Below are positions 24,611 to 33,062 of a stretch of DNA of 45,207 bases, piece after piece (position 1 is the first letter of the stretch; every line of letters begins with the position of its first letter). The stretch lies in NCBI GenBank assembly GCA_021844425.1, contig JAKBTL010000081.1, positions 1-45,207 on the forward strand. Direction: 5' to 3'. The position numbers and the translations under genes were made by a program. Below the pieces are notes generated by a model, which was not told the DNA's origin, did no database searches, and saw nothing but the letters and a program-made list of their open reading frames with translations. This stretch comes from Actinomycetes bacterium. Its GTDB lineage: Bacteria > Actinomycetota > Acidimicrobiia > Acidimicrobiales > RAAP-2.

Positions 24611-26797
24611 TCAGCACGCCCCGGGCGCGCCTGTCGGCCCCTTCGTCGTGGCTCCTGGGTAGTTCGCCGTGCTCGCTGTGGATGTGCTGCCGGTCGGGTA
24701 CGGCTTGGGCCATGCCGGGCAGCTTGTGGACATCACCACCGAAGAGGAGACGAGGAGCCACGACGGCGTCGACGGCGTGAGGTAGTGCGGGATCGTCACG
24801 TACTGGAGCCGGCTGTCCCAGACGTAGTACTTCGAGTAGCCCGAGAGCAGCCCGCCGTAGCCGAACTGGCCCACCGCCCCCCGCCAGTCCTGGGCGATCG
24901 AGCCGTAGACGTACAGGCGTCCTGTCTGCGGCGTGATCGTGTAGTTGTTCACCGTGAACGAGTGCTTGAGGGCGAGCACGGCCGCGTCCACGACCACTGT
25001 GGGCCCTGGGTTGCAGAGCACCGCTGTGAGCGCGGGCACTGTCGCGGCGCAGTGTGTGAGGAGCGTCCCGCTCCCCGAGCATTTGATCCCTCCCGACTTC
25101 GTGGTGGAGCAGCTCGGCTTTTCCGGACGGTTGACCTCGACGAAGTTTGTCGCGATCAGCCCGAGGGAGTCGTTCACCCCCCCGGGGTTGAAGGTGCATG
25201 TCCGCGTGTGACCCTTGGCGGCGAAGGTGCTGCCGCAGTCGGTGTACTCGAGGTTTCCGGTGATGATCACGTTGTTCTGGGCGGCGATGGTGAGGTTGCC
25301 CGCGATGCCTGGGGTGTCGCCCGAAGGCGTGTGGGCGTGGCTCGCGTCCTTCACGAAGACGTCGCCGGCGCAGTCGTCGGCCATGGGCGTCTCTCCGAAG
25401 ACGAAGTCGTACCCCGAAGATGTCCCCTTGAACTGGCCCGGGTAGACGATCTGCGCCTTGATTGTGGTGGGCTTTTCGGGTGTGGCCTTTCCTTGTCGGA
25501 TGCCGTCGAGCGGATTGACGCCATTGCCCGAACAACTGCTGGTCGCATTCGCGACGAAGATGACGCCGTTCCCTGAGTGCGCGCTGGTCGGCGCGGGGAT
25601 GTGTGTGCCCACGCAGCGGTGCGTGTTCGTGCTGAGGTTGTCCTCGTCGTGCCCGGTCGACGTTGTGAGGGGCGTCTCGGGACTGTTCACGTTCATGTAC
25701 TCGGACGTGGTGGACGCTGTTGCGTAGAGGGAGATCGTGGTCGGCCCGGAGTACACGCAGCCGTTCAGCGCGGCGACCTGCTGGAGCTGCGCGTCGCTCG
25801 TGGGGACCGGCTCGACCGGCAAGCCATGCTGCGAGGTCGCTGCTGTGTAGCGCCCGACGTCTTGGGTGGCGGCCGCGGCGCAGGTCGACGGCGTGCCATG
25901 TCCGTCGAGAGGGTCGACGAAGAGGCAGTGGGGGTCGGCCGTGCTCACCGACGAGCTCGCCTGGGAATTTGTGGGTGTGCCGAAGACCGGGCCTGTCGTC
26001 GCGTAGACCGAGTCGTTCGTGAAGACCGGGCCGTCGACGACGTCGCCGGGGCCGAAGTAGACGGGGCCGCATGTGCCGTCCGTCCCCGAGTACGTTGTCG
26101 AGCTCCAGTCGTAGTGGCAGCTGTTCGGTGTCACGTGGGTGAGGGAAGGGTCCTGGGCCTCGTAGTTGCTCCACCAGACCCTCGTGAGGAATCCCTGCCC
26201 TGCGGAGAAGCTCGCGACCGAGCTCTGGTACTGGTAGTGCCCAGGGAAGCCTGCGGCGCCGATGATCTTCACCTGGAGGAGCTCGAAGTTGCCGGAGGCG
26301 GGTGTCGGCGTGCACTTGGTGAACGCGGTCTTTGTCTGGCTGAAGCACAGCTGGGGGTTCGTCCACAGGTAGTACTCGGGGACGTTCCCGCTCGACTCTG
26401 TGGTCCCCGGGACCTGCGTCCATTGGTCGTAGGCGATCGCTGCGCATGTCGTGGTCGTGGAAGCCGAGCTGCAGTTGACCAGGTCCGGTTGTGCGTTGAT
26501 CGTGTTCAGGTAGCTGTTCGTCCCGGCCTCGAGCGCACGGTACGCGTAGTGCGCCAGCGCGTCGACCTGGACGAGGGGGTCGTGCTGGATGACGTTGTCC
26601 ATCAAGATGGCGCCGCTGGTCACGAGGATCAGCGCGATGCCGATCACGAGCGCGAGCACCGCCTGGCCCTGGTCGCCGGCATGCTCGAGACGCCCGCGCA
26701 GGTGCCGCCGAGCGTGTCGGAAGAGCCGTGGGAAGAGGAGTCGGGAGAGGGGTCGGGAGAGGGGTCGGGAGAGGGGTCGGGAGAGCTCTGCGGGCAT
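24611..26797 (-). CDS. PilX-like pilus-associated protein
   Basis: This exported-type protein of 728 residues has a basic N-terminus with four LSRP copies (about 5-20), one membrane helix (about 50-72: QAVLALVIGIALILVTSGAIL) and a large Cys- and Ser/Thr-rich ectodomain. DGPVFTNDSVYATTGPVFG and NVIITGNLEYTDC recall the beta-helical bodies of PilX-type and related proteins. A prepilin cleavage motif is not seen. It follows the PilW-like gene by 5 bp, so it belongs to the same operon. ATG 26797 is the start. I infer a minor pilin-like or tip-associated role; the exact family is unknown. Confidence 0.7.
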   Translation of the reverse strand: MPAELSRPLSRPLSRPLSRLLFPRLFRHARRHLRGRLEHAGDQGQAVLALVIGIALILVTSGAILMDNVIQHDPLVQVDALAHYAYRALEAGTNSYLNTINAQPDLVNCSSASTTTTCAAIAYDQWTQVPGTTESSGNVPEYYLWTNPQLCFSQTKTAFTKCTPTPASGNFELLQVKIIGAAGFPGHYQYQSSVASFSAGQGFLTRVWWSNYEAQDPSLTHVTPNSCHYDWSSTTYSGTDGTCGPVYFGPGDVVDGPVFTNDSVYATTGPVFGTPTNSQASSSVSTADPHCLFVDPLDGHGTPSTCAAAATQDVGRYTAATSQHGLPVEPVPTSDAQLQQVAALNGCVYSGPTTISLYATASTTSEYMNVNSPETPLTTSTGHDEDNLSTNTHRCVGTHIPAPTSAHSGNGVIFVANATSSCSGNGVNPLDGIRQGKATPEKPTTIKAQIVYPGQFKGTSSGYDFVFGETPMADDCAGDVFVKDASHAHTPSGDTPGIAGNLTIAAQNNVIITGNLEYTDCGSTFAAKGHTRTCTFNPGGVNDSLGLIATNFVEVNRPEKPSCSTTKSGGIKCSGSGTLLTHCAATVPALTAVLCNPGPTVVVDAAVLALKHSFTVNNYTITPQTGRLYVYGSIAQDWRGAVGQFGYGGLLSGYSKYYVWDSRLQYVTIPHYLTPSTPSWLLVSSSVVMSTSCPAWPKPYPTGSTSTASTANYPGATTKGPTGAPGAC
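26740..26786. repeat. 12-bp tandem repeat in the PilX-like gene
   Basis: Four copies of gtcgggagaggg at exact 12-bp spacing encode LSRP repeats ahead of the membrane helix. Confidence 0.9.
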
Positions 26798-26802
26798 CGG
26801 CC

Positions 26803-27717
26803 TCACCCGACCGTCGCGTCGTAGAGCATCGAGGTCGGCGAGAGCACGAAGATCCCCGTGGCGTCCTGGGCCTGTAGGCCTCCGTAGACCGGGCTGGTGT
26901 TCGCGTTGATCTCGAGGTCGTAGGAGATCTCGTCGATCTCGCCGACCGGGCACTGCGCGAAGGGATGCGCAGGTGTCTGGCTCGCGTGGCAATTGCTCGC
27001 GCTGAACGTCGTCGAATCCGTCCCGCTGCACCCAGAGGGGAACGTCGCCGCCGCTGTGGCGCACACGGTGGTGGTGGTGAGCGGCGCACCGAGGGTCGGG
27101 GCGGTGCCGAAGGCGAACACGAAGAGCGGCAGCGGCGCCGAGCCGCTCGCCTTTTGGGCACCGTTGCGGACGTGGGGGAGAGCGAGGAGGGTCTTGGCCG
27201 CGCTCGCCGGCCATGTGCAGTGGTCTGCCAGTGTGCCCGTCTTGAATGGGCACGACCCCGGCGTCGGCGAGGTCATGGTCACGGTGAACGTCGATGTTGT
27301 CGCCGCGCACAGTGTGGGGTTCCCCGCTGTGGCCGTGCACGCGGCAGTCACCTTGGCCGGCCCGTTGGGTGTGCCGGTGTTCGTGTAGAAGGTCATCGAC
27401 GTCGGGCTGACGGATCCCGCGACGAACGGCGTGACCGGGGGTTGGGTGGCGGTCGAGCCGCTGTAGCTCGGGGCGGGCGCGACCGCTGCGCGGAGGAGCC
27501 GCTGGAGGTTCGTCGACAGCCACAGCTGCTCGTCGACGTTCGCATAGGTGTTGTCCACGCGGCTCGACGACTGGACCACCGTCGAGACGATCGGCACCAA
27601 GATGGCGAGGAGGATCCCCATGATGAGGAGGACGACCATCGCCTCTACGAGCGTGAACCCCGAGTCGCCGGGGCGGGTCCGGTCGCGCGCTCGGCGTTGC
27701 AGTCGAGCGCGAGTCAT
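26803..27717 (-). CDS. Type IV prepilin-like protein (PilW/GspJ type)
   Basis: The 304-residue protein has a canonical prepilin leader: basic residues, then GDSG|FTLVEAMVVLLIMGILLAILVP. Prepilin peptidase would cut after Gly, and Glu is at mature position 5. After the helix comes a beta-rich domain with several Cys and GEIDEISYDLEINANTSPVYGG near the C-terminus, as in GspJ/PilW minor pilins. ATG 27717 overlaps the stop of the upstream gene (ATGA), so translation is coupled. It probably primes or caps a pilus-like fibre. Confidence 0.8.
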   Translation of the reverse strand: MTRARLQRRARDRTRPGDSGFTLVEAMVVLLIMGILLAILVPIVSTVVQSSSRVDNTYANVDEQLWLSTNLQRLLRAAVAPAPSYSGSTATQPPVTPFVAGSVSPTSMTFYTNTGTPNGPAKVTAACTATAGNPTLCAATTSTFTVTMTSPTPGSCPFKTGTLADHCTWPASAAKTLLALPHVRNGAQKASGSAPLPLFVFAFGTAPTLGAPLTTTTVCATAAATFPSGCSGTDSTTFSASNCHASQTPAHPFAQCPVGEIDEISYDLEINANTSPVYGGLQAQDATGIFVLSPTSMLYDATVG

Positions 27718-30398
27718 GTCTCGACGACCAGGATCGGTGTGGTGACCGGACGCGGCACCCCTGTCACCACGAGCGCGGTGGGTGTGACCCCGACGGTCCC
27801 GCTCCAAGATTGCCCTGTGTGCGCCACCGTCACCTTGTAGGTGCCGTAAGGAAGGGCGATCTGGCTGAGCCCGAGCGGCCCCGTGGAAAGGAGGGAGTAG
27901 GACGCCGGGTTGGTCTTGCCTGCCGGCGGCGACAAGGATTTGGCGCAGGACGGCGACGCCGTCACCGTGGCTGATGTGTCGGGGACCCCTCGGCTGTTCG
28001 TCACGCGCAGCGAGAGGACGCCCATCGGCACCGTCGCCGCTGCGGTGGCACCCGGCACCGAGGTGGTGAGGACGGCCGGGGTCAGCGGCCCGCAGGTCGT
28101 GGCCGCGACCGTGTAGCCGCTCTCGAATGGGAAGAGCGGCCCGATCCGCGTGACCGTTGCTGTAGGCGCCGGTACCGCGACCTCGAGGGGGCGCACTGTC
28201 TGCAGCCCGGAACTTGTGACGGCGACAGGGACGCCCGTTGCGACGAGCCCCTCCTCCCCCGGTGGGGACGCCGCGGTCCAAGCCGTCCCTGTCGGCGTCC
28301 CGTCGAGGAAGACGGCGCCGCTCTCGGAGGCCCCCGGCGCCTCGCAGACCGAGCCGCCGCACGCCACCTTGGTGATGGCGACCGGGCTGCCGGTGAGCGT
28401 GTCGAGGGACCATGTCCCCGCCTCGCCGGAGATGAGCGCCGCGGCGGCCCCCGTCGTCGTCGAGGCGCTTGCGGTCACGAAGCAACGCGACACGTCGGGG
28501 CAGGTGAGCGCACCGAGCATCGCGGTGCCCGAGGGGAGCGGCTCTGTGGTGAACGTCGAGGCGCCCGTCTTCCACAGCAGCAGTGGTGCGCCGCTCGTGG
28601 CCGTGCCGATCGCCGCGCACACGCTCGCGCTCGGGCATGTGACCGCGTCGATCGATGCTGCAGTGGTCGGGGTGTCGAGCTGCCACGTGGTAGGGGAGGA
28701 CAGGGAGGCGATGGCGGCGTATGGGGTCGACCCTGTGGCTCGCAAGCCCGTGGCCTCGCACGAGACGCCGGATGAGTTCGCTTCGCACACGAGCTGGGTG
28801 AGGGAGGTGAGTGTGGCCGGTCCCGCATCCTTGACCCAGTTCGTCTGAGAGCCGGTCGCCAGCGAGAGCTCCGCCGCGAGCGACGACGACTTGCGAGTGC
28901 CGACGGCGTAGCAGCTGGTCGTGGATGCACAGGAGATCGCGTCCAGCGAGCTCGGGGCGTATGTGGCTGTCGTGGGGAGCGAGTCCGCGCTCCACGTGGT
29001 GCCCGAGAGCGAGAGGATGCCTCCCCTCGAGGTGGTCGCGTAGCAGGTCGTCGCCGCCGGGCAGGAGAGGCCGGTGATCCGTGTCACGCCCGAAGGCAGC
29101 GCGTCGAGCGTCCACGCGACGCCGGATGTGCCGACCGTCCCCGACAGGATGACGGCCCCGCCTGAGCCGGATCCCGTCGCGTAGCACTTCGTCGACGACG
29201 GGCACGTGACCGTCGCGAGGGCGGTCACTCCCGTCGGGACCGCGTCGGAGCTGAAGGCGACCGATGTCGTGGGGGTGGAGACCGACGCACCCGTGTACGC
29301 GCTGCCGGACCGTCCGTCACCGACGGCGACGCAGCGCGTGGATCCCGCGCACGCGGCGGCGGCGGCCTGCGCCATGCCAGCCGGCTCGAGGACCGTCCAT
29401 CCGGTCGTCGTCCAGACGGAGAGCTCAGCGACAGGTGTCGCACTCGGGTCGGGCGCGTGGGCGGGAGCCTGCCCGAGCACGAGGCAGCGGATGACCCCCA
29501 CCGCTGGGCAGACGACGCCCCCGTCGGCCGCGGTGCTGGTCGGGTACGACAAGGTGATGAGCGAGCCCTCGTCGTACTGGAAGGTCGCGAGGGTCACGAG
29601 CCCAACGTTCACCACGAGCGACGACTGGCTCGGGGAAGTGGTCTCGTCGGCGTTCGCGGTCCACGAGGGTGTGTCGGGCACGCCGCCCGACGACGGGTCG
29701 GCGAGGGACACCGTGTAGGAGCCTGGCGGCACCTCCTGGAACACGCAGCCGTAGCTGTTCGGGTGGAGGGTGGCGGTGAACGTCGTGGAGCTTACGGTGA
29801 CCGGGACGCCTTGGACGCGAGTCGACCAGGCCACGCCGCTCGCGTCTGCGGGCGGTGCACCCGGCGGGTCACCGTTCACCTGGACGGCGAGGAAACCGTC
29901 GGTCGGGAGCCCCGGTGGCGGGAAGTCGATGATCGTCGAGTCGTTCACCTGATGTGTGTGCCGCCACGTGACCCACACGTGCACGGCGAGCACGCTCGGC
30001 ACGGACCCCGACGTGCACAAGTCCGGGTGGCTGCCCTCGGACGTGGTCCATGTGAACTTCGCGTGCAGCGTGTAGGCGACTGTCGACTCGACGACCGGTG
30101 TCGAGCCGATGCAGTTGGTGTCCTCCTGGATGGGGACGCCCGTCTCCGGCGCGCCGTGTGTGAAGGGCGGTCCTGTGTTGCCGAGCTTCTCGACACACTG
30201 CTCGGCGAGCGACAGAGCGGTCAGCCGGAGGCGGGCTGTCGAGGCCTGACCGGCAGCGTTGTCCAGGATGAGCGCGGTCGGGACGAGCACCGCCAGGAGA
30301 ACGGCGAACGCGACGACCACCTCGATGAGGCCGAACCCCTCGTCGAGGGCGCGTAGACCGCTCCGTCTTCCCAGGAAGCGGCGAGATCTCCGACCCAC
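27714..30398 (-). CDS. Prepilin fused to a nine-repeat, Cys-paired propeller-like ectodomain
   Basis: This 894-residue protein has the prepilin leader DEG|FGLIEVVVAFAVLLAVLVP (residues 19-40, Glu at mature position 5). A pilin-like domain runs to about 165, and a beta-sandwich-like region about 168-285 contains EVPPGSYTVSLAD. Nine repeats of 44-53 residues follow (about 295-722), each opening with two Cys, usually five residues apart (C350/356, C399/405, C446/452, C490/496, C588/594, C633/639). Each carries CYAxG-like and W..D.LP motifs. A final sandwich region (about 735-880) has LPYGTYKVTVAHTGQ. The repeats look like propeller blades. GTG 30398 follows GGGAGGAAAC. I infer a pilus-tip adhesin; the architecture is unfamiliar to me. 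Confidence 0.78.
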   Translation of the reverse strand: MGRRSRRFLGRRSGLRALDEGFGLIEVVVAFAVLLAVLVPTALILDNAAGQASTARLRLTALSLAEQCVEKLGNTGPPFTHGAPETGVPIQEDTNCIGSTPVVESTVAYTLHAKFTWTTSEGSHPDLCTSGSVPSVLAVHVWVTWRHTHQVNDSTIIDFPPPGLPTDGFLAVQVNGDPPGAPPADASGVAWSTRVQGVPVTVSSTTFTATLHPNSYGCVFQEVPPGSYTVSLADPSSGGVPDTPSWTANADETTSPSQSSLVVNVGLVTLATFQYDEGSLITLSYPTSTAADGGVVCPAVGVIRCLVLGQAPAHAPDPSATPVAELSVWTTTGWTVLEPAGMAQAAAAACAGSTRCVAVGDGRSGSAYTGASVSTPTTSVAFSSDAVPTGVTALATVTCPSSTKCYATGSGSGGAVILSGTVGTSGVAWTLDALPSGVTRITGLSCPAATTCYATTSRGGILSLSGTTWSADSLPTTATYAPSSLDAISCASTTSCYAVGTRKSSSLAAELSLATGSQTNWVKDAGPATLTSLTQLVCEANSSGVSCEATGLRATGSTPYAAIASLSSPTTWQLDTPTTAASIDAVTCPSASVCAAIGTATSGAPLLLWKTGASTFTTEPLPSGTAMLGALTCPDVSRCFVTASASTTTGAAAALISGEAGTWSLDTLTGSPVAITKVACGGSVCEAPGASESGAVFLDGTPTGTAWTAASPPGEEGLVATGVPVAVTSSGLQTVRPLEVAVPAPTATVTRIGPLFPFESGYTVAATTCGPLTPAVLTTSVPGATAAATVPMGVLSLRVTNSRGVPDTSATVTASPSCAKSLSPPAGKTNPASYSLLSTGPLGLSQIALPYGTYKVTVAHTGQSWSGTVGVTPTALVVTGVPRPVTTPILVVET

Positions 30399-30422
30399 CC
30401 GTTTCCTCCCATCCCCAGGGGC

Positions 30423-30428
30423 AGCATA
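30423..30428 (-). promoter_or_regulatory. -10 box of the pilin operon
   Basis: On the minus strand TATGCT is followed by about 25 bp containing the ribosome site GGGAGGAAAC and then GTG 30398. A -35 is not convincing. Confidence 0.35.
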
Positions 30429-30495
30429 GCTCTCGGGCAGGCGGGCGTTCCCGTGCGGGCAGCCTGGGAGCGCCGGATGGACGCGGTGGTCGGCC

Positions 30496-30567
30496 GGGCT
30501 CAGTGGTTCGGCTGGGCTCAGCGGTTCGGCCGGGCTCAGTGGTTCGGCCGGGCTCAGTGGTTCGGCT
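30496..30567. repeat. 18-bp tandem repeat array
   Basis: Four copies of gggctcagtggttcggcc with single-base variants. The last copy contains the stop codon of the B12-binding subunit gene, so the array begins inside the coding end and runs downstream of it. Confidence 0.93.
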
Positions 30568-30973
30568 GCGCGGCGTTGCGCACCGCAGCGACCACCTCGT
30601 CGTTGGAGGCACCCGGTCCGAGCACAGCCACGATCCCCGCCGATTCGAGCTGCGCGATGTCCACGTCCGGCACGATGCCCCCGACGACCACCGGCGTCTC
30701 GAGCCCTGCGTCCCGCAGTGCGCGCACCACTGCGGGGGCGAGCGTGAGATGCGCGCCGTTGTGCATCGACACACCGACGACGTCCACGTCCTCTTGGACG
30801 ACGGCGGCCGCGATCGACTCGGGGGTCTGGCGGAGGCCGGCGAACACCACCTCGAAGCCGTGGTCGCGCAGCACGCGCGCGACGACTCGCAGGCCCCGGT
30901 CGTGGCCGTCGAGGCCGACCTTGGCGAGCAGGACGCGCACGGGGGGGTTGCCGGAGCGCTGGGTACCGATCAC
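30554..30973 (-). CDS. B12-binding small subunit of an acyl-CoA mutase
   Basis: The 139-residue cobalamin-binding domain has VGLDGHDRG, which provides the DxHxxG motif (Asp 22, His 24, Gly 27) whose His becomes the lower cobalt ligand. VVGVSMHNGAHLTLAP and GGIVPDVDIAQLESAGIVAVLGPGAS follow as in MCM/ICM small subunits. It pairs with the large subunit encoded upstream on the same strand. GTG 30973 is chosen because the upstream extension only translates a 15-bp repeat array. The length is typical for IcmB-type subunits. Confidence 0.87.
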   Translation of the reverse strand: MIGTQRSGNPPVRVLLAKVGLDGHDRGLRVVARVLRDHGFEVVFAGLRQTPESIAAAVVQEDVDVVGVSMHNGAHLTLAPAVVRALRDAGLETPVVVGGIVPDVDIAQLESAGIVAVLGPGASNDEVVAAVRNAAQPNH

Positions 30974-30999
30974 GACGCGGGCCGCTTGGTCACACGGAC

Positions 31000-31090
31000 G
31001 CCGGGCGAGCACACGCAGGGCGAGCACACGCCGGGCGAGCGGGCGCCGGGCGAGCACACGCCGGGCGAGCACACGCCGGGCGAGCGGGCG
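31000..31090. repeat. 15-bp tandem repeat array
   Basis: About six copies of gccgggcgagcacac, alternating with a gcgggc variant, separate the two mutase subunit genes. Confidence 0.9.
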
Positions 31091-31094
31091 CCAG

Positions 31095-32723
31095 TCACAC
31101 GAAGGACGGCTCGAGCCACGTCCCGAACACCGACTCGAGCGCGTGCATTGCCTCGCCGACCGTGACGAACGCCTTGGCTGCGTCGATGAGCGCCGGCATC
31201 AGGTTCACAGTCGGGTCAGCGGCCTCGTTGGCGAGGCGGCCGAGGCACCGGCGGACCGCGTCGTCGTCCCGCGACCGCTTCACCTCGGCGAGCCGCTCGA
31301 GCTGGCGGTCCTCGACCGCCGGGTCGATGTAGAGGATCGGGGTCTTGCCGTCGTCACCCTCGGTGTAGCCGTTCACGCCCACCTGCACCCACTGGCGGGA
31401 CGCGATCTTCGACTGGAACCGGTAGGCGGCGTCTGCGATCTCCGAGCAGAACCAGCCGTCCTCGATGCAGGCGAGCACGCCCTCGAGCATCGAGCCCGCG
31501 CCCGACTCGAGCACGTGCACGAAGACCTGCTCCGCCTGCCGCTCGAGCTCGTCGGTAAGCGCCTCGACGAACCACGATCCGCCGAGGGGATCGGCGACGT
31601 GGGCTGCCCCGGTCTCCTCGGCGATCACCTGCTGGGTGCGGAGCGCGAGGCGTGCAGCCTTCTCGGTGGGGAGCGCGAGCGCCTCGTCGTAGGAGTCCGT
31701 GTGGAGGCTCTGGGTCCCCCCGAGCACGCCGGCGAGCGCTTCGATGGCCACCCGCGCGAGGTTCACCTCAGGCTGTTGTGCGGTAAGGGAAGCCCCAGCG
31801 GTCTGAGTATGGAACCGCAGTTGCATGGAGCGGGGGTCGGCAGCTCCGTAGTGATCGCGCATCCAGCGGGCGTAGATGCGCCGAGCTGCCCGGTACTTCG
31901 CGATCTCTTCGAAGAAGTCGATGTGCGCGTTGAAGAAGAAGCTGAGACGAGGCGAGAACTCGTCCACCCCGAGACCCGCCGCGGTTGCCGCCTCGACGTA
32001 CGCGAAACCGTTCGCCAACGTGAAGGCGAGCTCCTGGGCCGCGGTGGAGCCGGCCTCACGAATGTGGTATCCGGACACCGAGACGGGGTGCCAGCGTGGC
32101 AGCTCTACCGACGCGAATCGGATGAGGTCGGTGACGAGGCGCACGGACGGGCGCGGGGGGAAGACGTACTCCTTCTGCGCCTGGTACTCCTTCAAGATGT
32201 CGTTCTGAATGGTGCCGCCGAGCGTCGTCCTGGCCACCGCCGTCCGGTCGGCCACTGCGATGTACATGGCCATCACGACTGCTGCAGACGAGTTGATCGT
32301 CATCGACGTGGTCACGGAGCCGAGGTCGATCCCGTCGAACAGCGTCTCCATGTCGGCAAGCGTGTCGACGGCCACGCCGGCTCTCCCGACTTCGCCCTTC
32401 GCTAGCGGGTCGTCGGAGTCGCGTCCGAGGAGCGTTGGCATGTCGAAGGCGGTGGAGAGCCCGTTGCCGCCGGAACGGAGCAGTTCCTTGAACCGGCGGT
32501 TCGTGTCCTGTGCCGTGCCGAAGCCTGCGAACTGGCGCATCGTCCAGAGCTTGGACCGGTACATGGAGGCGTAGGGACCCCGGGTGTAGGGGAACTGGCC
32601 CGGGAGCTCGGCGTCGTCGGGTCCGTACACCGGCTCCAACGGGATGCCGGACATCGTCTCGAACGGGACACCGCGGGAGGGCGTTCGCTCGAATTGCTCC
32701 TGCCACCTGCGTCGGTCCGCCAC
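31095..32723 (-). CDS. B12-dependent acyl-CoA mutase large subunit, isobutyryl-CoA mutase type
   Basis: The 542-residue TIM-barrel subunit of the MCM family contains YASMYRSKLWTMRQFAGFGTA, GLSTAFDMPTLLGRDSDDP, TSMTINSSAA, GTIQNDILKEYQAQKEYVFPP, SGYHIREAGST and FHTQTAGASLTAQQPEVN. Phe 65 stands where methylmalonyl-CoA mutase has Tyr 89, and Gln 183 where it has Arg 207; that pair is typical of isobutyryl-CoA mutase. It would interconvert isobutyryl-CoA and n-butyryl-CoA. The frame reaches 32978, but that part translates the 25-bp repeat array. GTG 32723 has TATCAT 6 bp upstream. Confidence 0.83.
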   Translation of the reverse strand: MADRRRWQEQFERTPSRGVPFETMSGIPLEPVYGPDDAELPGQFPYTRGPYASMYRSKLWTMRQFAGFGTAQDTNRRFKELLRSGGNGLSTAFDMPTLLGRDSDDPLAKGEVGRAGVAVDTLADMETLFDGIDLGSVTTSMTINSSAAVVMAMYIAVADRTAVARTTLGGTIQNDILKEYQAQKEYVFPPRPSVRLVTDLIRFASVELPRWHPVSVSGYHIREAGSTAAQELAFTLANGFAYVEAATAAGLGVDEFSPRLSFFFNAHIDFFEEIAKYRAARRIYARWMRDHYGAADPRSMQLRFHTQTAGASLTAQQPEVNLARVAIEALAGVLGGTQSLHTDSYDEALALPTEKAARLALRTQQVIAEETGAAHVADPLGGSWFVEALTDELERQAEQVFVHVLESGAGSMLEGVLACIEDGWFCSEIADAAYRFQSKIASRQWVQVGVNGYTEGDDGKTPILYIDPAVEDRQLERLAEVKRSRDDDAVRRCLGRLANEAADPTVNLMPALIDAAKAFVTVGEAMHALESVFGTWLEPSFV

Positions 32724-32729
32724 GAACCC

Positions 32730-32735
32730 ATGATA
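32730..32735 (-). promoter_or_regulatory. -10 box of a leaderless promoter for the mutase
   Basis: On the minus strand TATCAT is separated from GTG 32723 by 6 bp (gggttc). No ribosome-binding site is present. Confidence 0.5.
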
Positions 32736-32772
32736 CTTCGTCGTCAAAGTAGTTCGGCCGGTTGTCCCGGAT

Positions 32773-32945
32773 GTGCCCCCCACCCGGCGCCGCCCAGGTG
32801 CCCCCCACCCGGCGCCGCCCAGGTGCCCCCCACCCGGCGCCGCCCAGGTGCCCCCCACCCGGCGCCGCCCAGGTGCCCCCCCACCCGGCGCCGCCCAGGT
32901 GCCCCCCCACCCGGCGCCGCCCAGGTGCCCCCCCACCCGGCGCCC
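32773..32945. repeat. 25/26-bp tandem repeat array between divergent genes
   Basis: There are seven near-identical units containing cacccggcgccgcccaggtg. Spacing is 25 bp four times, then 26 bp twice because a C run gains one base. It fills much of the divergent gap between the mutase and sufB. Confidence 0.95.
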
Positions 32946-32992
32946 AGAACCGCCCCGTGGCCCGGCCTGCACGAGCATGCCTCGGTAGTTGT

Positions 32993-32998
32993 TACTAT
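32993..32998 (+). promoter_or_regulatory. Candidate -10 box of the sufB promoter
   Basis: TACTAT lies in a short AT-rich patch. Transcription would start near 33005, inside the cgtagggaaaat motif that recurs at the other suf promoter, leaving a leader of about 150 nt. Confidence 0.4.
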
Positions 32999-33001
32999 CG
33001 A

Positions 33002-33013
33002 CGTAGGGAAAAT
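33002..33013. promoter_or_regulatory. Shared suf motif, copy 1
   Basis: cgtagggaaaat lies just after the candidate sufB -10. An identical 12-mer lies before the oppositely oriented sufC2. Possible binding site of a suf regulator, inferred from recurrence. Confidence 0.35.
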
Positions 33014-33062
33014 CCAGGCTCAGGACAGGGGGTCATCCAGGCTCAGGACCATCCAGGCTCAG
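33012..33062. repeat. Three copies of a 12-bp direct repeat in the sufB leader
   Basis: atccaggctcag occurs at 33012, 33035 and 33051. The uneven spacing (23 and 16 bp) differs from the perfect arrays elsewhere. Confidence 0.8.

Noticed and set aside
24531-27161. Minus-strand open frame of 876 codons overlapping the PilX-like gene
   Set aside because: Alternative frame, very rich in Arg, Pro and His. The overlapping 728-codon frame has a membrane helix, Cys pattern and an operon-consistent start.
31095-32723. Ethylmalonyl-CoA mutase (Ecm/MeaA) assignment, tempting beside mcd
   Set aside because: Ecm has a different substrate-loop sequence and a fused B12 domain. This protein is a two-subunit type with WTMRQFAGFGTA and Gln at the Arg site.
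32773-32945. CRISPR array
   Set aside because: The repeats are directly contiguous with no unique spacers. The same applies to every other array in the window, and no cas gene is present.
32724-32978. N-terminal extension of the mutase through the 25-bp repeats
   Set aside because: It would translate Gly/Trp-rich repeats of non-multiple-of-three unit length. The GTG at 32723 has a -10 box 6 bp upstream and gives the normal subunit length.
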